A stretch of 39,568 nucleotides of DNA from an uncultured Halieaceae bacterium. GTDB lineage: Bacteria; Pseudomonadota; Gammaproteobacteria; Pseudomonadales; Halieaceae. The position numbers were made by a program, and so were the translations under genes. The notes beneath the pieces are model-generated. The model did not search any database. It worked only from the letters and a program-made list of their open reading frames with translations, and had not been told where the DNA came from. The stretch is taken from positions 1 to 39,568 of the forward strand of contig CAJXDE010000008.1 of the NCBI GenBank assembly GCA_913052635.1, written 5' to 3'. Of this stretch, positions 1 through 7,535 are shown one piece after another; positions within the stretch are counted from its first letter, which is position 1; each line of letters starts with the position of its first letter.

Positions 1-1
1 C

Positions 2-226
2 GGAGGGGTTGCGGTGTCAGGTTTGGAAATGACCCAGAACAGCATGCGCCTGTCTTGGTCACGCGACGAGTTGAACCAGCGTCTGCGAGCCATCATGAGT
101 GACATCCACAAGCGTTGCGTGAAGTACGGGGCAGAAGACGATGGTCATATTGATTATCTGAAGGGCGCCAATGTGGGCGGCTTTGTGAAGGTGGCGGATG
201 CGATGCTGGCTTACGGTGTGATTTAA
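2..226 (+). CDS. gdhA: NADP-specific glutamate dehydrogenase, C-terminal fragment (5' truncated by window edge)
   Basis: C-terminal protein ...IMSDIHKRCVKYGAEDDGHIDYLKGANVGGFVKVADAMLAYGVI* matches the GdhA C-terminal pattern (YxxGANxxGFxKVADAMLAxGVI). Confidence 0.9.
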   Translation, partial: GGVAVSGLEMTQNSMRLSWSRDELNQRLRAIMSDIHKRCVKYGAEDDGHIDYLKGANVGGFVKVADAMLAYGVI

Positions 227-245
227 CCGCGAAGTGGTTTGAACA

Positions 246-284
246 AAAAGGGGTCGCCGGTCATGTGGTGGCCCCTTTTCTTTT
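246..284 (+). terminator. Rho-independent terminator of gdhA
   Basis: AAAAGGGGTCGCC-loop-GGTGGCCCCTTTT stem (about 13 bp including G:T pairs) followed by TTTTCTTTT, 20 nt after the stop codon. Confidence 0.85.
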
Positions 285-320
285 GGTAGCATGGCTGATC
301 ACTTTTTGAAAGGCGCTGCC

Positions 321-875
321 ATGAATGTCCTGATTGTCCACGCCCATCCCGAACCCCAGTCTTTTTGTACGGCGATGGTGCATCGCATGCAAAGTCGTTT
401 CGAAGCGCAGGGCCACACGGTGACTGTGTCGGATCTGTACGCCAAGCAGTTCAACCCTGTGGCCAGTGCAACCGATTTTGCAGAGCGCAGCAATCCAGAT
501 TACCTGGTGTATGCCCTTGAGCAGCGGCATGCCCAGAAAACCAATACCTTGCCAGCGGACATTGCTGCAGAACTGGAATTGCTGAAGCAGTGCGACTTGC
601 TGGTGTTGAATTTTCCGATGTTTGAGATGTCCCCAATGAAAAATGCCGTCGCCAACACTGAGGCCTGCCTCGCCAACATCGAACGCCACAACGAGATAAC
701 CAATGCCTTCATCACGGTAATGGCCGATCAGGCATTGGAACGAGCGGCCGCCATCGATGCCGCGGCTGCGAAAGCACCTCGCAGTAGCGAGCGACGCGCC
801 GGGTTGATGCCGTCCCTAGAAATGTCCTCGACGAGATCTTTGGACAAAAAGGATTCAGGCGCAGGTTGTAGCTGA
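321..875 (+). pseudogene. Chimeric ORF: NQO/flavodoxin-fold NAD(P)H dehydrogenase N-terminus joined to an amidase-like N-terminal segment, then out-of-family tail
   Basis: MNVLIVHAHPEPQSFCTAMVHRM...LLKQCDLLVLNFPMF is NQO-like. It then changes to EMSP...TEACLANIERHNEITNAFITVMADQALERAAAIDAAAAKA, an amidase N-terminal pattern. The tail RSSERRAG... is antisense to another coding-like segment. Confidence 0.6.
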
Positions 876-898
876 CCCTGCTCTGCGTCTGATGCCAT
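728..898 (-). pseudogene. Truncated N-terminus of a Tat-exported protein resembling sulfite dehydrogenase SoxC
   Basis: MASDAEQGQLQPAPESFLSKDLVEDISRDGINPARRSLLRGAFAAAASMAAA: twin-arginine signal with a good SD (GGGGAGGACAAGG-ATG). The reading frame stops right after the signal, inside the amidase-like segment. Confidence 0.45.
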
Positions 899-1280
899 CC
901 TTGTCCTCCCCCGGCAGTTACCTGTGTTCACCCGCTCCGTTCAGCGCGCGTGAAGTGCCTCATGCCTGTTATTCTTTTTTGATATAAACATATAACTTAA
1001 TTCTCATATGCCTTTGGCAAAGTATCAAGTGTCGCGCTTGCATTTTGCCAAGCGGAGCGCCAGATCGTAAGGTGCCCTTGATAACGAAAACACCACCAGA
1101 GTGTAGCGTACCTGTGATGCCGTAGGCTCATAGAATTAACGCGTACCGCGCGATGCCGAGGGAACATAAAAACGAGCACCAGAAACCTGGGTGATATTAA
1201 AAACAGTGGCATAAAAAGTAGCGCCGTATAAAAGAGGGCAGCGTGTATCAGCGCCCTTCCTTGAGAGGAGAGACAGACCC

Positions 1281-1706
1281 ATGACCCGTTTACTTATGCT
1301 GGCCTTGCTCGCTTGCCTGACGCTGTCCTCCGCGATCCACAGTGCTGATGCCGAGGCGCCGGGAGTGGTGTTCCATTTGGATTCCGATACCAGCATGAAC
1401 CGTATGCTCGCTCAGGTAGCGCGCCACCATTCCTTTAACCCGGATATCGAGACGCGTGTCATCCTGATTGGCAATGGTGTCAAACCGGCTCTGGAGGGTG
1501 CTAAAGACGTCAATGGCGGTCAGTACAGCGCGCAAATGGAGCAATTGATGGCGTCGGGAATCCGCATTTTTGCCTGCGAGGCGACACTCAATTACTACAA
1601 CCTGACCGAGGACAGCCTCGCTTTTGGCGTGGAAACCGTCCCCTCTGGGGTCGCCGCACTGGGAAGGCTGCAGGCACGCGAGGGATGGGGTTACATCAAG
1701 CTCTGA
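1281..1706 (+). CDS. Exported DsrE-family protein
   Basis: Signal peptide MTRLLMLALLACLTLSSAIHSADA, then DsrE-like pattern (VFHLDSDT...NGVKPAL...LMASGIRIFACEATLNYYNL). SD GAGAGGAGAG upstream. Confidence 0.75.
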   Translation: MTRLLMLALLACLTLSSAIHSADAEAPGVVFHLDSDTSMNRMLAQVARHHSFNPDIETRVILIGNGVKPALEGAKDVNGGQYSAQMEQLMASGIRIFACEATLNYYNLTEDSLAFGVETVPSGVAALGRLQAREGWGYIKL

Positions 1707-2113
1707 TGAGAGTCGCAGCCCTTCTGCTCGTCTTGGCGGGACTAGTTGCCAGCGCGACCACCTTGCCCCCAGGCGCCTCTGCCGATACAACGGCCCGAAG
1801 CGACTCGGCTGTTCTGATCTACATTTACAGTCCCCAATGCGGTGCCTGCCGACAGTTTGATCATGAGGTGGGTCCGATCTACAGCAAGACTGACGAATCC
1901 CGCACGCTACCGCTGGAACGGGTGTTGATCGACGACTGGCAAGCAAACCGGCATCAGCTGGTCGAATGCGCCTCGGCGGAGGTCATCGGCACGCCGACTT
2001 TTTTACAGATCCGGGACTGTCAGGAGCTGGATCGCATCACCGGTTACTCAGACGCGGAGCTCTTCTGGCTGGGGCACCGTAGAATGATGAATCGTATCGA
2101 TTCTAATCTGTGA
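1706..2113 (+). CDS. Exported thioredoxin-fold protein, SoxS-like
   Basis: Signal peptide; YSPQCGACRQFDHEVGPIYSKTDESRTLPLERV...GTPTF...ITGYSDAELFWLGH resembles SoxS (Cys-x-x-Cys, GPIYxKT, GTPTF, GYxxxxFFW). Start overlaps the stop of the DsrE gene (TGATG). Confidence 0.7.
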   Translation: MRVAALLLVLAGLVASATTLPPGASADTTARSDSAVLIYIYSPQCGACRQFDHEVGPIYSKTDESRTLPLERVLIDDWQANRHQLVECASAEVIGTPTFLQIRDCQELDRITGYSDAELFWLGHRRMMNRIDSNL

Positions 2114-2251
2114 CCAGATCGTGGCGTTGCGAGTATCGCTCCGCGCTCATCGCGGTTGGCGGCCTCGTAATATCTCAACTCACATTGCACTTTTTGCCTT
2201 ATCAGCCCACTTGGACGAGCAGTAGCGAGTAGCAAAACAAGCGGTTCTCGC

Positions 2252-3052
2252 TCAGGCTGGAGATTTGGTGCGCCGCACACCCGGCGCGGGCGGCTCCGCT
2301 GCTGCACCTGCAAAGCACTGCGCGTTGCGCATCCAGAGCTCGGCCGTGTCGCCCTCACACATTAATTGGGTATCGCCGATATTGCGGGTCTGAGTCACCA
2401 CCTGAGCAAACTCATGTGCCATGCCACGAATAACCTGATCACTATCGAGGTTGCCATACTCCCATGACTCACCAGACGGCGAGGTCAAGCGCAATGCAGG
2501 CGGCTCCTCGGGTACTTCCATACCCCGCACCGCGAAAGACCAGCCAAAGGTATTCACCCCCAAAACCACAATGTTGCGGATGCGGTCGTCTTCGCTGCGC
2601 TCAACACCAAGCTCATCAGCGATTGCCTGGCCGTGTGCCCAGGTCTCCATCTGCCGTGCGGTAATCGATGAGCGCGCACTCATGCTGGGACCAACCCAGG
2701 AGACGCGGTCTGAAGGGTCAGCCTGTTGGTATGCAGCGGCCACCTCGCGAAATCCGGCTTGCCACAGAGACACCAACTCGAGTCCCCCCTCTGGAAATTT
2801 TACGAGCTCGATATCTGGCAGGGTTTTACCCGCCATCATGGCCTCTGCCGCGGGCTTAAGTTCTGCCTGAAAGTCATCGGGCGCCGTGAGCGCAAGGTTC
2901 GCCATATAGTTCCAGAAATGCAGATGGCGCATGATCGTCTCAAAGGTCCAGGACTTAAATCCTGTGGGATGAGCAAAATCATTCGCCTGCAGCGGCGCGA
3001 TGAGCTGCTCCAATGCTTCTGACTCCGCAAGAAAATCACTCGCCTGTTGCAT
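2252..3052 (-). CDS. MDMPI/DinB-fold metal-binding protein (TIGR03084-like, maleylpyruvate-isomerase family)
   Basis: N-terminal DinB-like helices with H43/H45 (RHLHFWN) and an ExxxH metal motif (RQMETWAH, E136/H140), then the MDMPI C-terminal domain-like region. Confidence 0.75.
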   Translation of the reverse strand: MQQASDFLAESEALEQLIAPLQANDFAHPTGFKSWTFETIMRHLHFWNYMANLALTAPDDFQAELKPAAEAMMAGKTLPDIELVKFPEGGLELVSLWQAGFREVAAAYQQADPSDRVSWVGPSMSARSSITARQMETWAHGQAIADELGVERSEDDRIRNIVVLGVNTFGWSFAVRGMEVPEEPPALRLTSPSGESWEYGNLDSDQVIRGMAHEFAQVVTQTRNIGDTQLMCEGDTAELWMRNAQCFAGAAAEPPAPGVRRTKSPA

Positions 3053-3108
3053 GATGACTCCTGAAATCGTTTACGTGAGACCTGCGCCCTGACTGGCTGA
3101 CGCCAGGC

Positions 3109-5103
3109 TTACTCGCTCTCAGCCTCTTCAATCAACATGATGACATCTCCCGCCGCCATCTGCTGACCAACCTGCCCATTCAATTGCTGCACCACACCGG
3201 ACACCGGTGCCAGAATTTCATGCTGCATTTTCATGGCCTCAAACACCGCCAGTCGCTGGTCTTTTTCAACCGATTGATCAGCCTCTACTAACAGCGTGAC
3301 GAGCTGACCATGCATCGGGGCCTGAACCTTACCGCCTTGCGCGTCCTCTGCCGACTCTGGGGGAATGAGATCGGTGTTAATCAGTGTCACTTCCGACTGA
3401 TCCGTCGCCAGCATCAGTGCAGCGGCATCATTCTGGTGATATCCCAGCACCACGCGCTGACCATCTAGTAAGAACGTGACGCTGTCTGTATCAAGCACTT
3501 GCAATGTGACACTGTGCGACACCTCCATCAGCGTCACCGTGAAGTGCTCTTCGCTATTTGAAGTGATGTCTGCGGTGAACGTGGCGTCCCCCACCTCGAA
3601 GTGATGTCGCCTCGTCACGGGCCCGGTCGAAACCCAACCTCGCAACTCCTTATTCACCGACAGCGCGCTGGCGAAATGCTGCTCCGCTGCGAGAATCTGC
3701 TGTAGCACGATGCCCGCTGCCAAGGTGCTTGTCGCCGGTTGCGAGGGCGCAAAACCCTCGGGGTAGCGTTGATCGATGTAATCGGTGGTCGCTCCACCCT
3801 CGATAAAAGTCGGCTGATCCAGCAACTCCAATAAAAACGCGCGGTTGTGGGTGACACCCGCCAGCGCAGTGGCCTGCAGGGCCGAGCGCAGTTTCAGTCT
3901 CGCCGTTTCGCGGGTTTCTCCCCAAGCAATGATCTTGGCGACCATCGAATCATAAAAGGGCGAGATGGCGTTGCCAGTCTCGATCCCTGAATCCACGCGA
4001 ATACCCTCCCTCGACGGCACGCTGAACAACGATACAGGACCAGCACTCGGTAAAAACGCCTCCGCCGGATCCTCCGCGCAGAGTCTGACCTCAATCGCAT
4101 GGCCAAAGAGATCGATATCTTCCTGCGTGGCGGGCAAGTGCTCACCCTGTGCCACGCGGATCTGCCATTGCACGAGGTCAAACCCCGTGACGCACTCAGT
4201 CACCGGGTGCTCGACCTGCAGCCGGGTATTCATCTCCAGAAAATAAAAGTCGCCACTGGCATCGAGCAGAAACTCCACCGTGCCAGCGCCCACATAATTC
4301 ACCGCCCGCGCCGCCTCTACTGCAGCGGTACCCATCGCTTCGCGCAGCTCCGGTGTCATGATGGGGCACGGGGATTCCTCAACGACCTTTTGGTGACGCC
4401 GCTGCAGCGAGCAATCACGTTCACCCAGATGAATGACATTGCTGTGAGTGTCGGCAAACACCTGCACCTCGACGTGCCGCGCACCCTCGATTGCCCGTTC
4501 CAAAATCAGGTCACCGTTGCCGAAAGCGCCTTCGGCCTCAGAACGCGCCAGCGCGATCGATTGCATTAGCTGACCGGGGTCTGCAACACGCCGCATACCG
4601 CGGCCGCCGCCCCCTGCCGCAGCCTTGATCATGACGGGCATGCCCATCGCTTCCGCCTCACGACAGAGCGCGTCGTCGGACTGATCCTCGCCCTGATAAC
4701 CCGGGATACAGGGCACCTTGGCCTCAAGCATCGCGCGTTTGGCGAGCGCTTTATCGCCCATTACTTCCACGGCGTGAGCCGGCGGGCCTATAAAGATGAC
4801 GCCTGCCTCTGCACAAGCCGCCGCAAAAGTGGTGTTCTCGGATAAAAAGCCATAGCCCGGGTGTATCGCATCGGTGCCTGTCTCTCTCGCAGCCTCCAGG
4901 ATGGCGTCGCCATTCAAGTAGGACTCGGCGGCAGTGTTGCCGCCGAGCGGCACCGCCAGATCGGCGGTGCGCACATGCAGGGCATTAGCATCGGCGTCGG
5001 AGCACACGGCAACGGTTTTGAGCCCCATCGCCTTGGCGGTGCGCATCACTCGGACCGCAATCTCACCACGATTGGCCACCAGCACTGTCTGGATCGCTTT
5101 CAT
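3109..5103 (-). CDS. atuF: Acyl-CoA (geranyl-CoA-type) carboxylase alpha subunit: biotin carboxylase plus BCCP domain
   Basis: Starts MKAIQTVLVANRGEIAVRVMRTA; ATP-grasp biotin carboxylase motifs; C-terminal biotinylation site FEAMKMQHEI. Symbol assigned from neighbours AtuA/AtuC/AtuE. Confidence 0.8.
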   Translation of the reverse strand: MKAIQTVLVANRGEIAVRVMRTAKAMGLKTVAVCSDADANALHVRTADLAVPLGGNTAAESYLNGDAILEAARETGTDAIHPGYGFLSENTTFAAACAEAGVIFIGPPAHAVEVMGDKALAKRAMLEAKVPCIPGYQGEDQSDDALCREAEAMGMPVMIKAAAGGGGRGMRRVADPGQLMQSIALARSEAEGAFGNGDLILERAIEGARHVEVQVFADTHSNVIHLGERDCSLQRRHQKVVEESPCPIMTPELREAMGTAAVEAARAVNYVGAGTVEFLLDASGDFYFLEMNTRLQVEHPVTECVTGFDLVQWQIRVAQGEHLPATQEDIDLFGHAIEVRLCAEDPAEAFLPSAGPVSLFSVPSREGIRVDSGIETGNAISPFYDSMVAKIIAWGETRETARLKLRSALQATALAGVTHNRAFLLELLDQPTFIEGGATTDYIDQRYPEGFAPSQPATSTLAAGIVLQQILAAEQHFASALSVNKELRGWVSTGPVTRRHHFEVGDATFTADITSNSEEHFTVTLMEVSHSVTLQVLDTDSVTFLLDGQRVVLGYHQNDAAALMLATDQSEVTLINTDLIPPESAEDAQGGKVQAPMHGQLVTLLVEADQSVEKDQRLAVFEAMKMQHEILAPVSGVVQQLNGQVGQQMAAGDVIMLIEEAESE

Positions 5104-5909
5104 CCTTCGCCCTCCTGATGCCAGTTTGGCTTGCGCTTCTCTAAGAAAGACGCGACACCTTCCATACCCTCCTCGCCCTTTAAACACGCGGTAAAGTTCT
5201 CGGCTGCAAACCGCATCTTTTCCTCGTCGGGCAGTGTGGGTAGCGTGCGGATCAGTGTTTTGGTGGCCGCCACCGCACCGGGGGCACAGGCCAACACATC
5301 GGCTCGAATCCGCGCTTGGGCAGCCTCAAGCTCGTCCGCGTTGGGCACCACCACATCTAAAATACCCAGAGCCGCCGCCTTCTCACCTGCGAAGCGGGCT
5401 GCGCTCAGCATGAGTCGCCGACCTGTGGACTCGCCGCACTTCTGCATCACATAGCGAGCAATCTGTGCGGGCGAGATACCGATACGCGTTTCAGAGAAAG
5501 CAAACTTGGCATCCGCAGTGCCGATCGTGACATCACAGCAGCAGGCAACACCCAAACCCCCCGCCATCGCGGCGCCCTCGATGACCGCAATAGTCACCAT
5601 GGGCAAACGGTCGAGGGTGTGGAGCAGACGCCCAATGGTCTCACTCATGGCGATCACTTCGTCATTGGACGCGGTCGCCATGGTTTTGAATCCTTTGAGG
5701 TCACCGCCTGCACAAAAAAAGCCACCACGGCCTCGGAGAGTCATGCCTCTGATCGAGCGATCTTCCTGCAATGCATCGCAAATGCGCTGCAGGTCGGCGA
5801 CGACGGCGTCAGTGAGTGGGTTGCGGCGCTCGGGTTGGTTGAACCAGACGGTCAGCCAGCCCTGATGGAATTCGCATTCGACAGAATCGGTATGGGGCAA
5901 TGTTGTCAT
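5100..5909 (-). CDS. atuE: Enoyl-CoA hydratase/isomerase family, AtuE-like (isohexenylglutaconyl-CoA hydratase type)
   Basis: Crotonase pattern FFCAGGDLKGF and EGAAMAGGLGVACCCDVTIGTADAKFAFSETRIGISPAQIA. Overlaps the atuF-like start by 4 nt. Confidence 0.7.
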   Translation of the reverse strand: MTTLPHTDSVECEFHQGWLTVWFNQPERRNPLTDAVVADLQRICDALQEDRSIRGMTLRGRGGFFCAGGDLKGFKTMATASNDEVIAMSETIGRLLHTLDRLPMVTIAVIEGAAMAGGLGVACCCDVTIGTADAKFAFSETRIGISPAQIARYVMQKCGESTGRRLMLSAARFAGEKAAALGILDVVVPNADELEAAQARIRADVLACAPGAVAATKTLIRTLPTLPDEEKMRFAAENFTACLKGEEGMEGVASFLEKRKPNWHQEGEG

Positions 5910-5911
5910 GA

Positions 5912-7534
5912 TCACATCCTCGCCACGCCGAAGCTGTTGGGCGTGAGTGTGCGCCCACGACTCTCCAGCACGGTTTCGAGGCAAAACGCGAGCACCTTGC
6001 GGGTATCGCGCGGGTCGATCACACCATGATCCAGCACGCGGCCCGAGGTATAGAAGGCGTCTTCCTGCGCATCGAAGTGCGCGATGATCGCGGCTTCCTG
6101 CTCGGCCAGTTGTTCCTCGGGAATCTCAATACCCTTGCGTGCAGCACCCGCTCGCGCGACCTCACTCATCGTTTTCGCCGCACTCTGCCCCGCCATCACA
6201 CCCGTGCGTGCACTGGGCCAGGCGAACAGAAAATCAGGCTCGTAGGCCCAGCCGCACATACCGTAATTACCCGCGCCAAAACTGGCGCCAATGTACAGCG
6301 TGATTTTTGGCACCCGCGCGGTACTGACCGCCTGAACCATTTTTGAGCCGTGCTTGATCATGCCGGCCTGCTCGTACTCGGTCCCTACCATATAGCCCGT
6401 GGTGTTCTGGAGGAAAATAATCGGCAAATCGGACTGATCGCATAGCTGAACAAACTGCGCGACCTTGGTCGCACCGTTCGGGTCGATCGGGCCATTGTTG
6501 CCAATCACTGCACAGGCAATGCCAGTGATACTGACGTGGGCGCAGAGCGTAGAGGCACCGTAGCGCGGCTTGAATTCCTCGATTTCCGAGCCATCCACTA
6601 CCCGCGCGAGCACCTCGCGGCAGTCATAAGGCACTTTGGGGTCCGTGGGTACAGCACCCGCCAGCTGCTCAGCCGGATATTGCGGGGGTTGATAGGCGCG
6701 ACGTGGGACGGCTGTGGTACGTCGGTTCCAGTCCAAGCGCTCAAACACCTCGCGCGCTTTCAGTAACCCGTGGGCATCATCCTCTACCAAGTACTCGACG
6801 ACGCCCGAGACGCTGGCATGCATCTCAGTGCCACCGAGCTCACGATCATTGGCGACCTCTCCGGTGGCCGCTTTCACCAGTGCCGCACCGCCGAGCGCCG
6901 CCATGCCATTTTCTTTCACGCCGATGACGTAATCCGACATGCCCGGCATGTAGGCGCCACCCGCCGTGGAACCGCCATGCAGCACAACCATCGTCGGCAG
7001 ACCCATCGCTGACATCTGAGCGAGATTCCTAAACACACCGCCAAACACAGACCACAGCTCAGTCTGATACTGCAAAAGATTCGCGCCCGCACTCTCGACG
7101 CAGTGGATTAAGGGCAACTTCTGACGCTTACAAATCGCTTGCAGAGAAAGATGAACCTCGCCCGTCTTGGTTGTCGCAGACCCCGCGGCAATACCCGAGT
7201 CATCGACCCAAATCATGCAGCGCACGCCGCCCACAAAACCAATGCCCACCAACACCGAGGCACCAGGGATACTCGCTTCTCGATCCGGGTTGTCGACCGC
7301 GAAATTGGCCAGCGTATGCAGCCGGAGAAAAGGCATACCGGGGTCGAGTAGCCGGTGCAGACGATCGGCGGGCAATAGCTGCCCGCGTTTCTCGAACGTC
7401 GCCCGGCGCTTGGCCGACGCTTCCGACGCCCGCGCCTCAAGCGAGCGCAGTCGCTCGATAAAGGTCATCATGCTGGCCCGATTGGCCGCGAAGGCCTCGG
7501 AATTTGCGTCTATCTGGGATGCCACGGCGACCAT
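5912..7534 (-). CDS. atuC: Acyl-CoA carboxylase carboxyltransferase (beta) subunit, AtuC-like
   Basis: Biotin-dependent carboxyltransferase signature (VESAGANLLQYQ, GGSTAGGAYMPGMSDYVIGV, GASFGAGNYGMCGWAYEPDFLFAWPSARTGVM). Confidence 0.8.
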   Translation of the reverse strand: MVAVASQIDANSEAFAANRASMMTFIERLRSLEARASEASAKRRATFEKRGQLLPADRLHRLLDPGMPFLRLHTLANFAVDNPDREASIPGASVLVGIGFVGGVRCMIWVDDSGIAAGSATTKTGEVHLSLQAICKRQKLPLIHCVESAGANLLQYQTELWSVFGGVFRNLAQMSAMGLPTMVVLHGGSTAGGAYMPGMSDYVIGVKENGMAALGGAALVKAATGEVANDRELGGTEMHASVSGVVEYLVEDDAHGLLKAREVFERLDWNRRTTAVPRRAYQPPQYPAEQLAGAVPTDPKVPYDCREVLARVVDGSEIEEFKPRYGASTLCAHVSITGIACAVIGNNGPIDPNGATKVAQFVQLCDQSDLPIIFLQNTTGYMVGTEYEQAGMIKHGSKMVQAVSTARVPKITLYIGASFGAGNYGMCGWAYEPDFLFAWPSARTGVMAGQSAAKTMSEVARAGAARKGIEIPEEQLAEQEAAIIAHFDAQEDAFYTSGRVLDHGVIDPRDTRKVLAFCLETVLESRGRTLTPNSFGVARM

Positions 7535-7535
7535 C

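Noticed and set aside
261-689. 142-aa minus-strand ORF across the NQO/amidase chimera
   Set aside because: No recognisable domain; opposite strand matches NQO and amidase patterns. Also checked as a possible toxin or phage gene without support.
1290-1946. 218-aa minus-strand ORF opposite the DsrE and SoxS-like genes
   Set aside because: Low-complexity Arg/Ser/Cys-rich translation, no family resemblance; antisense shadow of two well-supported coding genes.
2451-3022. Several overlapping plus-strand ORFs opposite the MDMPI-like gene
   Set aside because: Multiple frames open because of high GC; none has a recognisable motif, while the minus-strand frame does.
4099-4569. 156-aa plus-strand ORF inside the biotin carboxylase gene
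   Set aside because: His/Arg-rich antisense product overlapping conserved ATP-grasp coding sequence.
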